A DNA stretch of 64,000 nucleotides, taken from assembly GCF_013410945.1 (NCBI RefSeq), contig NZ_JACCCH010000001.1:868001-932000 (forward strand), written 5' to 3'. Origin of the DNA: Leifsonia sp. AK011 (lineage in GTDB: Bacteria > Actinomycetota > Actinomycetes > Actinomycetales > Microbacteriaceae). Within the stretch, counting starts at the first letter, position 1. Each line of letters begins with the position of its first letter. Positions 25,976 through 34,353 of the stretch are shown here, in pieces. The translations under genes were made by a program, and so were the position numbers. Under the pieces are notes generated by a model. It was given only the letters and a program-made list of their open reading frames with translations. It was not told where the DNA came from and made no database searches.

Positions 25976-26697
25976 TGCGAACCCTGCTGAACGACGAGTT
26001 CGCCCCGATTACCAAAGCCATTGGGTTCGTGAAGGCAGGGATTGACGAGGTGACTGACCAGCGCGCGCAGTTCCTCCAGCAGCACGGGTACACGCTTAGC
26101 CGCCGAGAGCTCGCATTGCCGCTCATCGAATCCCTGCGTGTTCTTGAGCCGCTCACCGTGGGAGCAAGGCCCCGCACCTTGTGGGTGGAACATGGCACGT
26201 GGACCGCTTGCTTTGACTCAGGGTACCGGGGAGGAGACCCGGGGCCCGGAGTGAGTCTAGTGGCCCGATCCTTGGCCGTCGACGGACTGTATATCCGCAC
26301 ATCGCCCGATATTCGCGGAGGCGAGGTGCGGAGGTGGGGTGCCACCCAGTTCGTGTTCTATCCGGCTGGAGGAGATAGGACTCACACGCGAGTAGTCGCG
26401 GCTACCAACGACGGCAGCTGGGTTTGGCAGAACTTCGGCGAACCTCTGCCCTTTGAGGAAGTTGAGCGCTATGAGGCCCCGCGTCGGAGAGACCGCTTCA
26501 CGTCGGACATGCTCGAGAGGTATTGCCAGGCGCTCGGTATAGACGTATTCAATGCCGAAGCCTACGGACCCCGCGCTGTTCTGCTCGAAATGACCGAATT
26601 GCGCGGTAAGCCCCTTACGTATCGGACGATGACCCTTGAGGAGGCGCAGGCCGCCAACGGAATCGTGCCAGGTCAGGCCGCCGCCGCCCGGGGCTGA
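25975..26697 (+). CDS. Putative immunity protein paired with the upstream toxin domain
   Basis: A 240-residue soluble protein whose ATG shares a base with the stop of the toxin fragment, giving translational coupling. It has no signal peptide, membrane segment or known motif (opening MRTLLNDEFAPITKAIGFVK; later VFYPAGGDRTHTRVVAATNDGSWVWQNFGE). Position and coupling suggest it neutralises that toxin; this is inference. Base composition is AT-richer than the housekeeping genes, consistent with transfer. It ends 17 bases before a strong bidirectional terminator shared with the convergent giant surface protein gene. Confidence 0.55.
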   Translation: MRTLLNDEFAPITKAIGFVKAGIDEVTDQRAQFLQQHGYTLSRRELALPLIESLRVLEPLTVGARPRTLWVEHGTWTACFDSGYRGGDPGPGVSLVARSLAVDGLYIRTSPDIRGGEVRRWGATQFVFYPAGGDRTHTRVVAATNDGSWVWQNFGEPLPFEEVERYEAPRRRDRFTSDMLERYCQALGIDVFNAEAYGPRAVLLEMTELRGKPLTYRTMTLEEAQAANGIVPGQAAAARG

Positions 26698-26713
26698 GAT
26701 CGATCCGCAGCAA

Positions 26714-26757
26714 CGCTGAGGGGGCGGCCAGGCTTTCGCCCGACCGCCCCCTCAGCG
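26714..26757. terminator. Bidirectional terminator between the immunity gene and the surface protein gene
   Basis: CGCTGAGGGGGCGG (26714-26727) and its exact complement (26744-26757) form a 14-bp stem around a 16-base loop that itself contains GGC/GCC pairing. It lies between two convergent genes. Confidence 0.85.
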
Positions 26758-26765
26758 TGTTGTGA

Positions 26766-29700
26766 CTACTCCGCGTTGCGCAGGTCGTTGCGGCGTCGCA
26801 CGAGCACGACCAGCAGGCCGCCCAGCACCAGCAGCAGCGCGACGCAGCCGATCACGAGGCTGATCGAGCTGCCCGTCATGGCGAGCACAGTGGCCAGTGG
26901 GGTCTCCGGGGCGATCACGACCGGCAGCGCGTAGGCGTGGAACGGGTCGTCGTCCGTCACGGTGACGGGGGTGTCCTCGTCGTCCGTGATGAGCACCGGC
27001 TCGCCACCCTCGCCGAGAAGCGGCTCGCCCGTAGGCGCCCCGTTCTCGTCGGTCTGCGGCGTGATCGGGTTGGCGACCACGACGACCTCATCGGCGTGAT
27101 CCTGGTTCTCGCCGAGCTGCAGCGTGCCCTCGGCGAAGAACGACGCGCCGGGAGGCAGCATGCCCGTCCAGGGGCCGCTCTCCACGAAGCTGTACTTCGC
27201 CGGGCCGCCGAACGGCGTGAGATCCGCCGTCCAGTCGTCCCCGAGCGCGATACCCGAGAGCGTCGTGTCATCGAGGGTGAGGTTGGTCAGCCACGTCGTT
27301 CCGGTGTTGGTGACGACCCAGCGCACGGCGTTCTTCGACTCGACCTCGTAGCCCACCGCGTGGGCCTCGTCGTTGGCGTCCTGGTCGGCGTCGACGAGCG
27401 GCTTGGTCGGGATGACCCAGGCGTCACCGTCGCGGACGATCGGGTCTTCCTTGGTGCCGTCGTACTTGATCACCTGGATGGCGGCCGTCGCGGCGTTGTA
27501 GTCGTCGACGTCGTTCACGGGGATCCCCGAGAGGGCGCCCGTGGCATCCACTCGAACGCGGTCGACGTGCGGAGCAGCGGATGCCTCGACCGTGAGCGTC
27601 GCGGAGCCGTAGATGTACTCCCCGGGCTCCCACACCGCCTCGCCGTCATCGAACGTCTCCGCCCACTCGAACGACCAGCCCTTGTCGCTGTAGGTCGCGT
27701 CGCGGGTGATGTCGCCGGGGAGGGTCCACTTCAGGGCGTCAACCGTGGCACCGGAGATCGTGACATCCGACATGCTGACCTCGCGGAGGTTCTCGTCGCC
27801 CGTGTTCTGCACGACGAACACGACGGTGCGGGTCTCGCCGGGCGTGTAGAACTCGGCGTCGGTCATGGTGTCCGCGTCGTGTGAAATCGCGGTTCCCTCG
27901 CCATCACCCTTCTCGATGTCGACGAACGGTCCCACGCCGGTCCAGGCGTTGAACGGGTCGTCGTCCTCGACGGTGAACGGCGTCTCGCCGTCCTCGAGGG
28001 TCGCGCGAACCGGCTGGTCCTCCTCGTCGAGCTCCGGCTGGCCGGTGGGCTCGAGCGTCTCGGGGTCCTGCGCCGGCACGACGACCGTCGCGATCACGTC
28101 GACCGTGTCGGTGTGCGTCTGCTCGGCGGGGATGGCGAGTGTTCCGGTCGCGAAGAACGACGCTCCGGGCGGCAGGAGGCCCTGCCAGGCACCGCTGTCG
28201 ACGAAGCTGTAGTTCGTCGGTCCGCCGAAGGCGCTCAGGTCGGCAGTCCAGTCGTCGCCGATCTCCGGGCCAGCGTCGGTGACATCCTCGAGCGAGAGGT
28301 TGGTCAGCCACGTGGTGCCGGTGTTGGTGACGACCCAGCGCACGGTGCGGTCGGTGTCGACCGGGTACTCGACCGCGTGGTCGGAGTCGTTGGCGTCCTG
28401 GTCGGCATCGGCGAGCGGCTTGGCCGGGATGATCCAGGCGTCGCCGTCCTTGATGGCCGGGTCGGCCTTCGAACCGTCGTACTTGATGACCTGGATGCCA
28501 CCGGTGAAGGCGTTGTACGGGTTGTCGTCCTCGAGCGGGATCCCGTTCCAGGCACTCGTGGCCGTGACATCCGCAACGTTGACGTGCGGGTCGCTCGAGA
28601 GCGGCACCGTGAGCGTGGCGAGGCCCGTCACGGTCTCACCCGGCAGCCAGAGCGCGGTGCCCTCGCCGAACGTGTCCTCCCACGTCGCGGTCAGCACGCC
28701 GTCGGAGCCGGCCGTCGCCGTGAGGCTCGTGCCGTTCGGCAGCGTCCACGAGAGACCCGAGACGGAGGCGCCCGAGATCGTCGTGTCGGTGAAGGTGACC
28801 TCGCGCAGCGGCTCGGTGCCCGTGTTGGTCACGGTGACGAGGATCGTGCGGGTCTCGCCCGGCTGGTACACGACACCATCGGCGAGCGTGTCAGCGTCGT
28901 TGACGGCGACCCAGTCGTTGCCCTCGAGCACGGCATCGCTCTTGTTGATCTCGAGGCTCGGAACACCGATCAGCACGACGCCCGCATCCCAGGTGGGGTC
29001 GATTCCGTCGGTCGCGAGGATCTCGGCGTACGTGTACTCGTCACCGGGTACCAGGTTCTGGTTGGTGCTGTCGAGCACGATCTCGCTCGTGAAACCGGTC
29101 TCGGGGTCGGCGTTGGAGTCATTACCAGCACCGCCCGCGCCCTCGATAGTGAACTTGTAGAGCTGCGCCTGCTCCTCGGTGAGGATGAAGCGGATCTCAT
29201 AGGTTCCGGCGGGGAGAAGGTCGAAATCGTAGCGTCCCTGCGCGTTCGTGGTCGTCGACGTGACTTCCGTCTCGCCCTGGTACAGCGCGACCGTGACGCC
29301 CTGGAGCGGAAGCTCCCCGATGTCCTGGATGCCGTCGCGGTCCGCATCGATCCAGACGTAGTCGCCCAGCGCGTATGTGCGCGGGATGCTGTTCTCCACG
29401 GTGAATGCGAGGTCGTCGTTCACGAGCGCGGGCAGCGTGCCGCTCACCTGCGCGTCGTAGTCGTCGCCGTTGGTCTCGACGATGCTCTGCACCGAAGCGA
29501 ACGCGGGTAGCTCGATCGTGTCGCTCTCGCCCACAGCGAGATCCAGCACGTACGGGCTGTCCGGCAGCGGGTCACCTCGGAAGTCGACGACCGAGACGCT
29601 GATCTCGAATGTCGTGCCCTCCGGCGCGGGTGCGCTGCCCTCGGCAAGCTCCTTGGTGACGGAGAGATCGAAGGATGCCACGAACCCGGCATCGATCGTG

Positions 29701-32126
29701 TGGTCGTTCTGACCCGCCCCGCCCACAGTCACGGGAGCCTCACCGGTGGTGGGATCCGCGTTGGAGTCGTTCTCCGCGTCGCTCGACTCCTGCGTGGTGA
29801 AGCCGAGGTCGCCCCACGTGAGTCCCGTGAAGTCGGGGTCGGCGAAGACGCCGCCCCACGCGAAGGTCACGGGAGTGGAGGCCGAGGGCTTGCCGAAGAC
29901 CACGACGAGTTCCGCCGCCGGGTCGTCGAATCCGGACTCGGTCCACAGCGAGCTGTCGAAGACGTAGTTTCCGTTGGAGTCCGTGGTGGTCGAGGCGATC
30001 TCCTCGCCCGTGGGCTTGCCATCCTCCCCGGCCCGGAACAGGCTCACGGGAGCGTTCGTGATCGCGGGCTCGTCGGCATCCTGTCGGCCGTTCTTGTCGG
30101 CGTCGAACCACACGCGGTCACCGATCTGCACGGGGGGAGTGACGCGTGCGAGCGCGACGCTTCCGAGACCGCCACCCTTCTCGAACGAGGGGGACGGCGT
30201 GGATCCGCCCGGGTCGGTCGTGTGCTCGTAGCCGCGCGCTGGGGCTCCGTTGGTGAGGTTGAACCACATCGATCCCGACACGCGGATGCTGCCGAGCGGG
30301 TCGAACGCCGTCGACATGATCTGGTTCACACCGGGGTAGGCCACGACGGCACCGAGTGCGGTCTCGCGGTGGATGCCCGGGTTGCCGAGGTTCTGGCCAT
30401 CGTTGTAGAACTCGCGCGTGTTCTCGCCGCTCGGTCCCTCATGGAGGTTCTGGGCGTTGGCGGTGGTGCGGTCGCCGACCACACCGTTCTCCTCGAGGGT
30501 GAACTCACCGTCGCCATCGGGTGCGGCGATCAGGATGTCACCGCTCGAGAGCGTCTCGAAGAGCGGGCTCGTGGCTCCCGTGATCGCGGGGTAGTTGCGG
30601 TTACCGCCCTGGATCGCCGTGCGGTCGGAGAATCCGAGTGTGAGGTAGCCCTCCGTGTCGAAGGCCAGGGTCGTGAGGATCGCCTGGGGGTAGAGCTGCA
30701 CGTTGCTCGTGCCCCAGCTGCCGCCGGATGCCTGCAGCCCGACCGACGTCGTCGCCGTGGCGCTGCTCGCACCGTCCCACGTCCAGGTGTCCGCCCAGGT
30801 GTTCCAGTGCACGATCTGGGGCCGGGTGGTCGGCCAGTTCGCGGCCGTGCCACCGCCACCCCAGGTGTCGGCGGTGTTGCCCTTGCGGTAGCCGAGCCCC
30901 GCAGTCAGTCGTGGTGTCCACGTCGGGGAGCCGGTGAGGGCCTCATCCAGTGGGGCGCTCACGACGTACGCCGAGAGGTCGGCGTCGCTGGCCAGTTGCC
31001 CGGGGGTGCTGCCTGCGTCGACGTACCCGACGTAGAGCTCGTCACGGTGGATCTCGAGTGCCCACGGGCGGTGGTTGGCACCCAGGTCGTCGGCGAGGTC
31101 GATCTTCACCGCCTCGGTCGGGGTGCCGTTGGTGAGGTCAAGTGCGTAGATGTTGCGGTCGAACAGGTTGACGAAGAGCAGGGTCGAGCCGTCGTCCGTG
31201 ACGGTGATGCCACCGATACCGATCTTGCCCGCCTTGGCGAAGGCGTCGACGTCCGTGCCCGGGGTGCTGCCCGTCGTGCCGAGGGCGCGGTCGGTGTTGC
31301 TCTGTGCGGTGCCGACATTGACGAGCGTGGAGACGTCCAGCCACTGCTCGAGCGAGGGGGAGCCGGCCATCGTGCCGTCAGCGGCGAGCACGTTGTTGAT
31401 GCGGTAGATGCCGCCGAGTCCGAGAGCGCCGAGGCCCGAGTGGCGCTTGTAGGTGGCTGCCGCGTACACGTCGTTGCCCACCGTGTCGTAGCTGAGACCC
31501 CAGATCGACCCGACCTGCCCGAAGGTCGCGACGGTCTTGCGGCCGGTGAAGGTTCCCGGCGAGTTGTTCGGAGCACCCCAGGGCAGCCCGACGATCGCCG
31601 CCGCACTGCTCGAGGTCCCGGAGGGGACACCCGTCGACTGGATCGCCGTGAAGACCGGCGCGTTGGCCTGTGCGAAGTCGTCCGGGTTATTCACGAGGAA
31701 GTCCACGTCCTCGGAGCCGGCCGCCGCGAACTGCACGCTGCTGCCGTTGTCACTGCCGAGGAACGAGGGGTAGTAGCCCTCGGGGGAGTCGAACTCGATG
31801 CGCAGCGGGGTGCCGTCGGCGACCGTTGCAGTCGCGATCGAGTAGTCGCCCGCGGCATCCGTCGTGTCGGTGCCGACAACCTCGCCGTGCGCGTCATAGG
31901 CGGTGACGGTGACATCGGCGATGCCCACGTCGGTCTGCACGCCCGCGCTCGGGTTGCCGGTGTCGCGGACACCGTTGGAGTTGAAGTCGCGGTAGACGGT
32001 TCCGCTGACGGATCCGGTCGCGGCGATGGCGGGCATCGCGCCCGCCATCAGGCCCGCGAGGGCGAGGGTGGCTGCGGACAGCACGACGATTGTGCGGCGC
32101 GGCGAGCGCGCGCTGAAGAGCGGCAT
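26766..32126 (-). CDS. Giant SdrD-type surface protein with LAxTG wall-sorting signal
   Basis: A 1786-residue secreted protein. After a signal peptide ending near AIAATG comes an SdrD B-like domain (SVSGTVYRDFNSNGVRDTG), then about 540 residues resembling a beta-propeller. Two more SdrD B-like domains follow (RVWFDADKNGRQDADEP; YVWIDADRDGIQDIGELP). A tandem repeat of two 340-residue units with DUF11-like folds comes next (about residues 1055-1735). The C-terminus has LAMTG, a membrane helix and RRRNDLRNAE, a class E sortase-type signal. The ATG at 32126 has a GGAAAG site; upstream in-frame codons are not signal-like. It is probably an adhesin or wall-structural protein. Confidence 0.85.
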   Translation of the reverse strand: MPLFSARSPRRTIVVLSAATLALAGLMAGAMPAIAATGSVSGTVYRDFNSNGVRDTGNPSAGVQTDVGIADVTVTAYDAHGEVVGTDTTDAAGDYSIATATVADGTPLRIEFDSPEGYYPSFLGSDNGSSVQFAAAGSEDVDFLVNNPDDFAQANAPVFTAIQSTGVPSGTSSSAAAIVGLPWGAPNNSPGTFTGRKTVATFGQVGSIWGLSYDTVGNDVYAAATYKRHSGLGALGLGGIYRINNVLAADGTMAGSPSLEQWLDVSTLVNVGTAQSNTDRALGTTGSTPGTDVDAFAKAGKIGIGGITVTDDGSTLLFVNLFDRNIYALDLTNGTPTEAVKIDLADDLGANHRPWALEIHRDELYVGYVDAGSTPGQLASDADLSAYVVSAPLDEALTGSPTWTPRLTAGLGYRKGNTADTWGGGGTAANWPTTRPQIVHWNTWADTWTWDGASSATATTSVGLQASGGSWGTSNVQLYPQAILTTLAFDTEGYLTLGFSDRTAIQGGNRNYPAITGATSPLFETLSSGDILIAAPDGDGEFTLEENGVVGDRTTANAQNLHEGPSGENTREFYNDGQNLGNPGIHRETALGAVVAYPGVNQIMSTAFDPLGSIRVSGSMWFNLTNGAPARGYEHTTDPGGSTPSPSFEKGGGLGSVALARVTPPVQIGDRVWFDADKNGRQDADEPAITNAPVSLFRAGEDGKPTGEEIASTTTDSNGNYVFDSSLWTESGFDDPAAELVVVFGKPSASTPVTFAWGGVFADPDFTGLTWGDLGFTTQESSDAENDSNADPTTGEAPVTVGGAGQNDHTIDAGFVASFDLSVTKELAEGSAPAPEGTTFEISVSVVDFRGDPLPDSPYVLDLAVGESDTIELPAFASVQSIVETNGDDYDAQVSGTLPALVNDDLAFTVENSIPRTYALGDYVWIDADRDGIQDIGELPLQGVTVALYQGETEVTSTTTNAQGRYDFDLLPAGTYEIRFILTEEQAQLYKFTIEGAGGAGNDSNADPETGFTSEIVLDSTNQNLVPGDEYTYAEILATDGIDPTWDAGVVLIGVPSLEINKSDAVLEGNDWVAVNDADTLADGVVYQPGETRTILVTVTNTGTEPLREVTFTDTTISGASVSGLSWTLPNGTSLTATAGSDGVLTATWEDTFGEGTALWLPGETVTGLATLTVPLSSDPHVNVADVTATSAWNGIPLEDDNPYNAFTGGIQVIKYDGSKADPAIKDGDAWIIPAKPLADADQDANDSDHAVEYPVDTDRTVRWVVTNTGTTWLTNLSLEDVTDAGPEIGDDWTADLSAFGGPTNYSFVDSGAWQGLLPPGASFFATGTLAIPAEQTHTDTVDVIATVVVPAQDPETLEPTGQPELDEEDQPVRATLEDGETPFTVEDDDPFNAWTGVGPFVDIEKGDGEGTAISHDADTMTDAEFYTPGETRTVVFVVQNTGDENLREVSMSDVTISGATVDALKWTLPGDITRDATYSDKGWSFEWAETFDDGEAVWEPGEYIYGSATLTVEASAAPHVDRVRVDATGALSGIPVNDVDDYNAATAAIQVIKYDGTKEDPIVRDGDAWVIPTKPLVDADQDANDEAHAVGYEVESKNAVRWVVTNTGTTWLTNLTLDDTTLSGIALGDDWTADLTPFGGPAKYSFVESGPWTGMLPPGASFFAEGTLQLGENQDHADEVVVVANPITPQTDENGAPTGEPLLGEGGEPVLITDDEDTPVTVTDDDPFHAYALPVVIAPETPLATVLAMTGSSISLVIGCVALLLVLGGLLVVLVRRRNDLRNAE
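26925..28965 (-). repeat. Tandem duplication of a ~1.02-kb unit within the surface protein gene
   Basis: Two consecutive coding units match at about 1020-base spacing. For example, the block at 27281-27330 recurs at 28301-28350 nearly base for base, encoding VRWVVTNTGTTWLTNL in both. IQVIKYDG and DADQDAND recur in the same way. The high DNA identity in places points to recent duplication or gene conversion. Confidence 0.8.
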
Positions 32127-32218
32127 CGGGTGGGAACTTTCCGTCGGGTTTCGGGCAGGGCAACAGGAAAGGGGAGCGTGCCAGATCACGTCGTGCCGGC
32201 CGTGCGGGTGTGGCCGGT

Positions 32219-32309
32219 GTATCCCCCAGAAGTGAAAGCTCCGTGAGCCTCACCTCATGCGAGCCTAGGTGTGATCAATTCTCCATGCAACCGAATACGT
32301 ATCCCCCAT
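32219..32309 (-). promoter_or_regulatory. Promoter of the surface protein gene with flanking TGGGGGATAC repeats
   Basis: Read on the minus strand, TTGCAT (32290-32285), 17 bases, TAGGCT (32267-32262) form a good promoter. TGGGGGATAC lies just upstream of the -35 (32308-32299) as part of the palindromic CCCCTATGGGG sequence. An identical TGGGGGATAC lies in the leader (32228-32219). The upstream copy is where an activator would bind. Confidence 0.45.
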
Positions 32310-32336
32310 AGGGGTGAGTAGACGGGTGCGTCTCGG

Positions 32337-33467
32337 CTAGAGCTGGAGGCCGTCGGCCCACACGCTCGTCGCCGCCCACTCGTGGTCGAGGAGCACGGCG
32401 TCGGCCGCGAACCCCGGCGCGAGCATCCCGTGCCGGTGCTCGAGACCGAGCACCCTCGCGGGTGTGTGGGTGAGCGCTTCGACTGCCTTGGCAGGGTCAA
32501 CGCCGGAGGCGATCGCGCACCCGAGGGCGGCATCCTGCGTGAGGGTGGAGCCGGCGATCGTGTTGGTGCCGCTCAGGACGGCGAGGCCGTTCTGCACCGT
32601 CACGTTGAGGTTGCCCAGGCGGTAATTGCCGTCCGCGGCACCCGCGGCGGCCATGGAGTCGGTGATGAGGGCGATGCGCCCGGCGGCCGACGCGAACGTG
32701 AGGTTCACGACCTCCGGATGCACGTGCACCCCGTCGCAGACGAGTTCGAGCACCACGCGCTCGTCCTCGAAGGCCGCCACGACCGGGCCTGGCGAGCGGT
32801 GGTGGATGCCCGGCATCGCGTTGAACGCGTGCGTGAGCAGCCGTACCCCGCGATCGAAGGCGACCTTGGCCATCTCGAAGGTCGCATCGGTGTGACCGAG
32901 GGCCGCGACGATGCCGGCCTCGACCAGCACGTCCACGGTCTCGAGCGCGTTCGGTAGCTCGGTCGCGAGCGTCACCTGCCGCAGCGTGCCGCGTGAGGCG
33001 CTGATCAGCTGCTCGACCTCGGCGGGGTCAGGCTCGTGGAGCGCCGTTGGGTCGTGCGCACCGCGGTGGGCTGGTGCGAGGTACGGGCCCTCAAGGTGCG
33101 AGCCGAGCACGAGCGGGTCGTCCTTCGACAGGTCCGCGATGAGGTCGAGGCTCTCGATGAGCGAGGGGAGCGGGGCCGCGACGAGGCTCAGCACCGAGCG
33201 CGTGGTGCCGTGGGCGCGGTGCGTTTCCAGCGCGGCGAGCAGCTGCTCGGGGCCGCGGTCATAGGCGTAGCCGCCTCCGCCGTGCCCGTGCAGGTCGATG
33301 AAGCCGGGCGTGAGCCACTGTCCAGCGGCATCGACCTCGGCGGCAGCGGCCGGGCGCTCCGGGCCGGAACCTGTGGAGACGATGATGCCGTCGTCGACGA
33401 GCATCCAGAAGTCGTCGATCTGGCCCGACGCATCGAGCTTGCGCGCGGAGTGGAAGAGGGTGCTCAT
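32337..33467 (-). CDS. nagA: N-acetylglucosamine-6-phosphate deacetylase
   Basis: A 376-residue amidohydrolase that makes glucosamine-6-phosphate from GlcNAc-6-P in amino-sugar recycling. The metal and active-site blocks are FIDLHGHGGGGYAYD, LGSHLEGPYLAPAHRGAHDP with the metal-binding Glu, VAALGHTDATF and LTHAFNAMPGIHHR with His ligands, and ITDSMAAAGAADG with the catalytic Asp. The start at 33467 (MSTLFHSARKLD) overlaps the purU stop as ATGA, so it is translated from the purU message. No other nag genes are next to it. Confidence 0.92.
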   Translation of the reverse strand: MSTLFHSARKLDASGQIDDFWMLVDDGIIVSTGSGPERPAAAAEVDAAGQWLTPGFIDLHGHGGGGYAYDRGPEQLLAALETHRAHGTTRSVLSLVAAPLPSLIESLDLIADLSKDDPLVLGSHLEGPYLAPAHRGAHDPTALHEPDPAEVEQLISASRGTLRQVTLATELPNALETVDVLVEAGIVAALGHTDATFEMAKVAFDRGVRLLTHAFNAMPGIHHRSPGPVVAAFEDERVVLELVCDGVHVHPEVVNLTFASAAGRIALITDSMAAAGAADGNYRLGNLNVTVQNGLAVLSGTNTIAGSTLTQDAALGCAIASGVDPAKAVEALTHTPARVLGLEHRHGMLAPGFAADAVLLDHEWAATSVWADGLQL

Positions 33468-34321
33468 GTGAAGATGATCGTCCGTGCGCCGTCGAGCAGC
33501 ACGCGATGCTCGGAGAACCACTTGACCGCCTGGGTGAGCGTGCGCGACTCCTCGTCCTGGCCGATGGCCACGAGCTGGCTCGAGGTGCGGGAGTGGTCCA
33601 CCCGCACGACGTTCTGCTCGATGATCGGACCCTCGTCGAGATCGCTCGTCACGAAGTGCGCGGTCGCGCCGATGAGCTTCACACCACGCGCATGAGCCTG
33701 CTTGTAGGGGTTTGCCCCCTTGAAACCCGGGAGGAACGAGTGGTGGATGTTGATGACCTTGCCGCTCAACGCCTCACACAGTTCCGGCGACAGGATCTGC
33801 ATGTAGCGCGCGAGCACAACGAGCTCGATGTCGTGCTGCTCGACGACCTCCTGCACGCGGTCCTCGAAGGCGAGCTTCTGGCCGGCGGATGTCACGGGGT
33901 GGAACTCGAACGGAACGTCGTAGAACTCCGCCAGCCCCGCCAGGTCCGGGTGGTTGCTCATGACGAGGGGCATGTCGACCGAGAGTTGGCCGGCGCGCTG
34001 GCGGTAGAGAAGATCGTTGAGGCAGTGACCCGCCTTCGAGACGAGCACGAGGGTGCGCAGTGGGCGGCCGACGATGTCGAGCTGCCACGTCATGTCGTAG
34101 CGGGCGGTCACCGGGGCCAGCGCCTGCTCGAAGCGCTCGCGCGTGGCATCCGATTCCACCTGGAGACGCATGAAGAAGCGACCGGTGTCCTCGCTGGAGA
34201 ACTGCTGCGATTCGGTGATGTTGCCGTGGGCTTCGACGATCGCGCCGCTGACGGCGTGGACGATGCCCGGCCTGTCCTCGCAGACGAGGGTGAGGATCCA
34301 ATGGGTGGCGGCGATGGTCAC
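33464..34321 (-). CDS. purU: Formyltetrahydrofolate deformylase
   Basis: A 285-residue enzyme that hydrolyses 10-formyl-THF to formate and THF, balancing one-carbon pools. An N-terminal ACT domain (WILTLVCEDRPGIVHAVSGAI, residues 7-80) precedes a formyltransferase domain with the catalytic Asn/His/Asp set in INIHHSFLPGFKGANPY and TSDLDEGPIIEQ. The gene is divergent from the MFS exporter gene with only 32 bases between starts, and overlaps nagA by 4 bases. Confidence 0.94.
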   Translation of the reverse strand: MTIAATHWILTLVCEDRPGIVHAVSGAIVEAHGNITESQQFSSEDTGRFFMRLQVESDATRERFEQALAPVTARYDMTWQLDIVGRPLRTLVLVSKAGHCLNDLLYRQRAGQLSVDMPLVMSNHPDLAGLAEFYDVPFEFHPVTSAGQKLAFEDRVQEVVEQHDIELVVLARYMQILSPELCEALSGKVINIHHSFLPGFKGANPYKQAHARGVKLIGATAHFVTSDLDEGPIIEQNVVRVDHSRTSSQLVAIGQDEESRTLTQAVKWFSEHRVLLDGARTIIFT

Positions 34322-34353
34322 GCACTAACAGTAGCGGCGTAGGCTGGTATGCG

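Noticed and set aside
24566-26697. Prophage or insertion sequence
   Set aside because: No integrase, transposase, terminal repeats or phage structural genes are visible; a toxin-immunity remnant explains the content better.
29700-32246. Long open frame (about 850 codons) on the plus strand opposite the giant surface protein
   Set aside because: It is the shadow of a GC-rich repetitive gene; composition is Arg/Gly/Val-rich with no domain, and the minus frame has signal peptide, SdrD domains and sorting signal.
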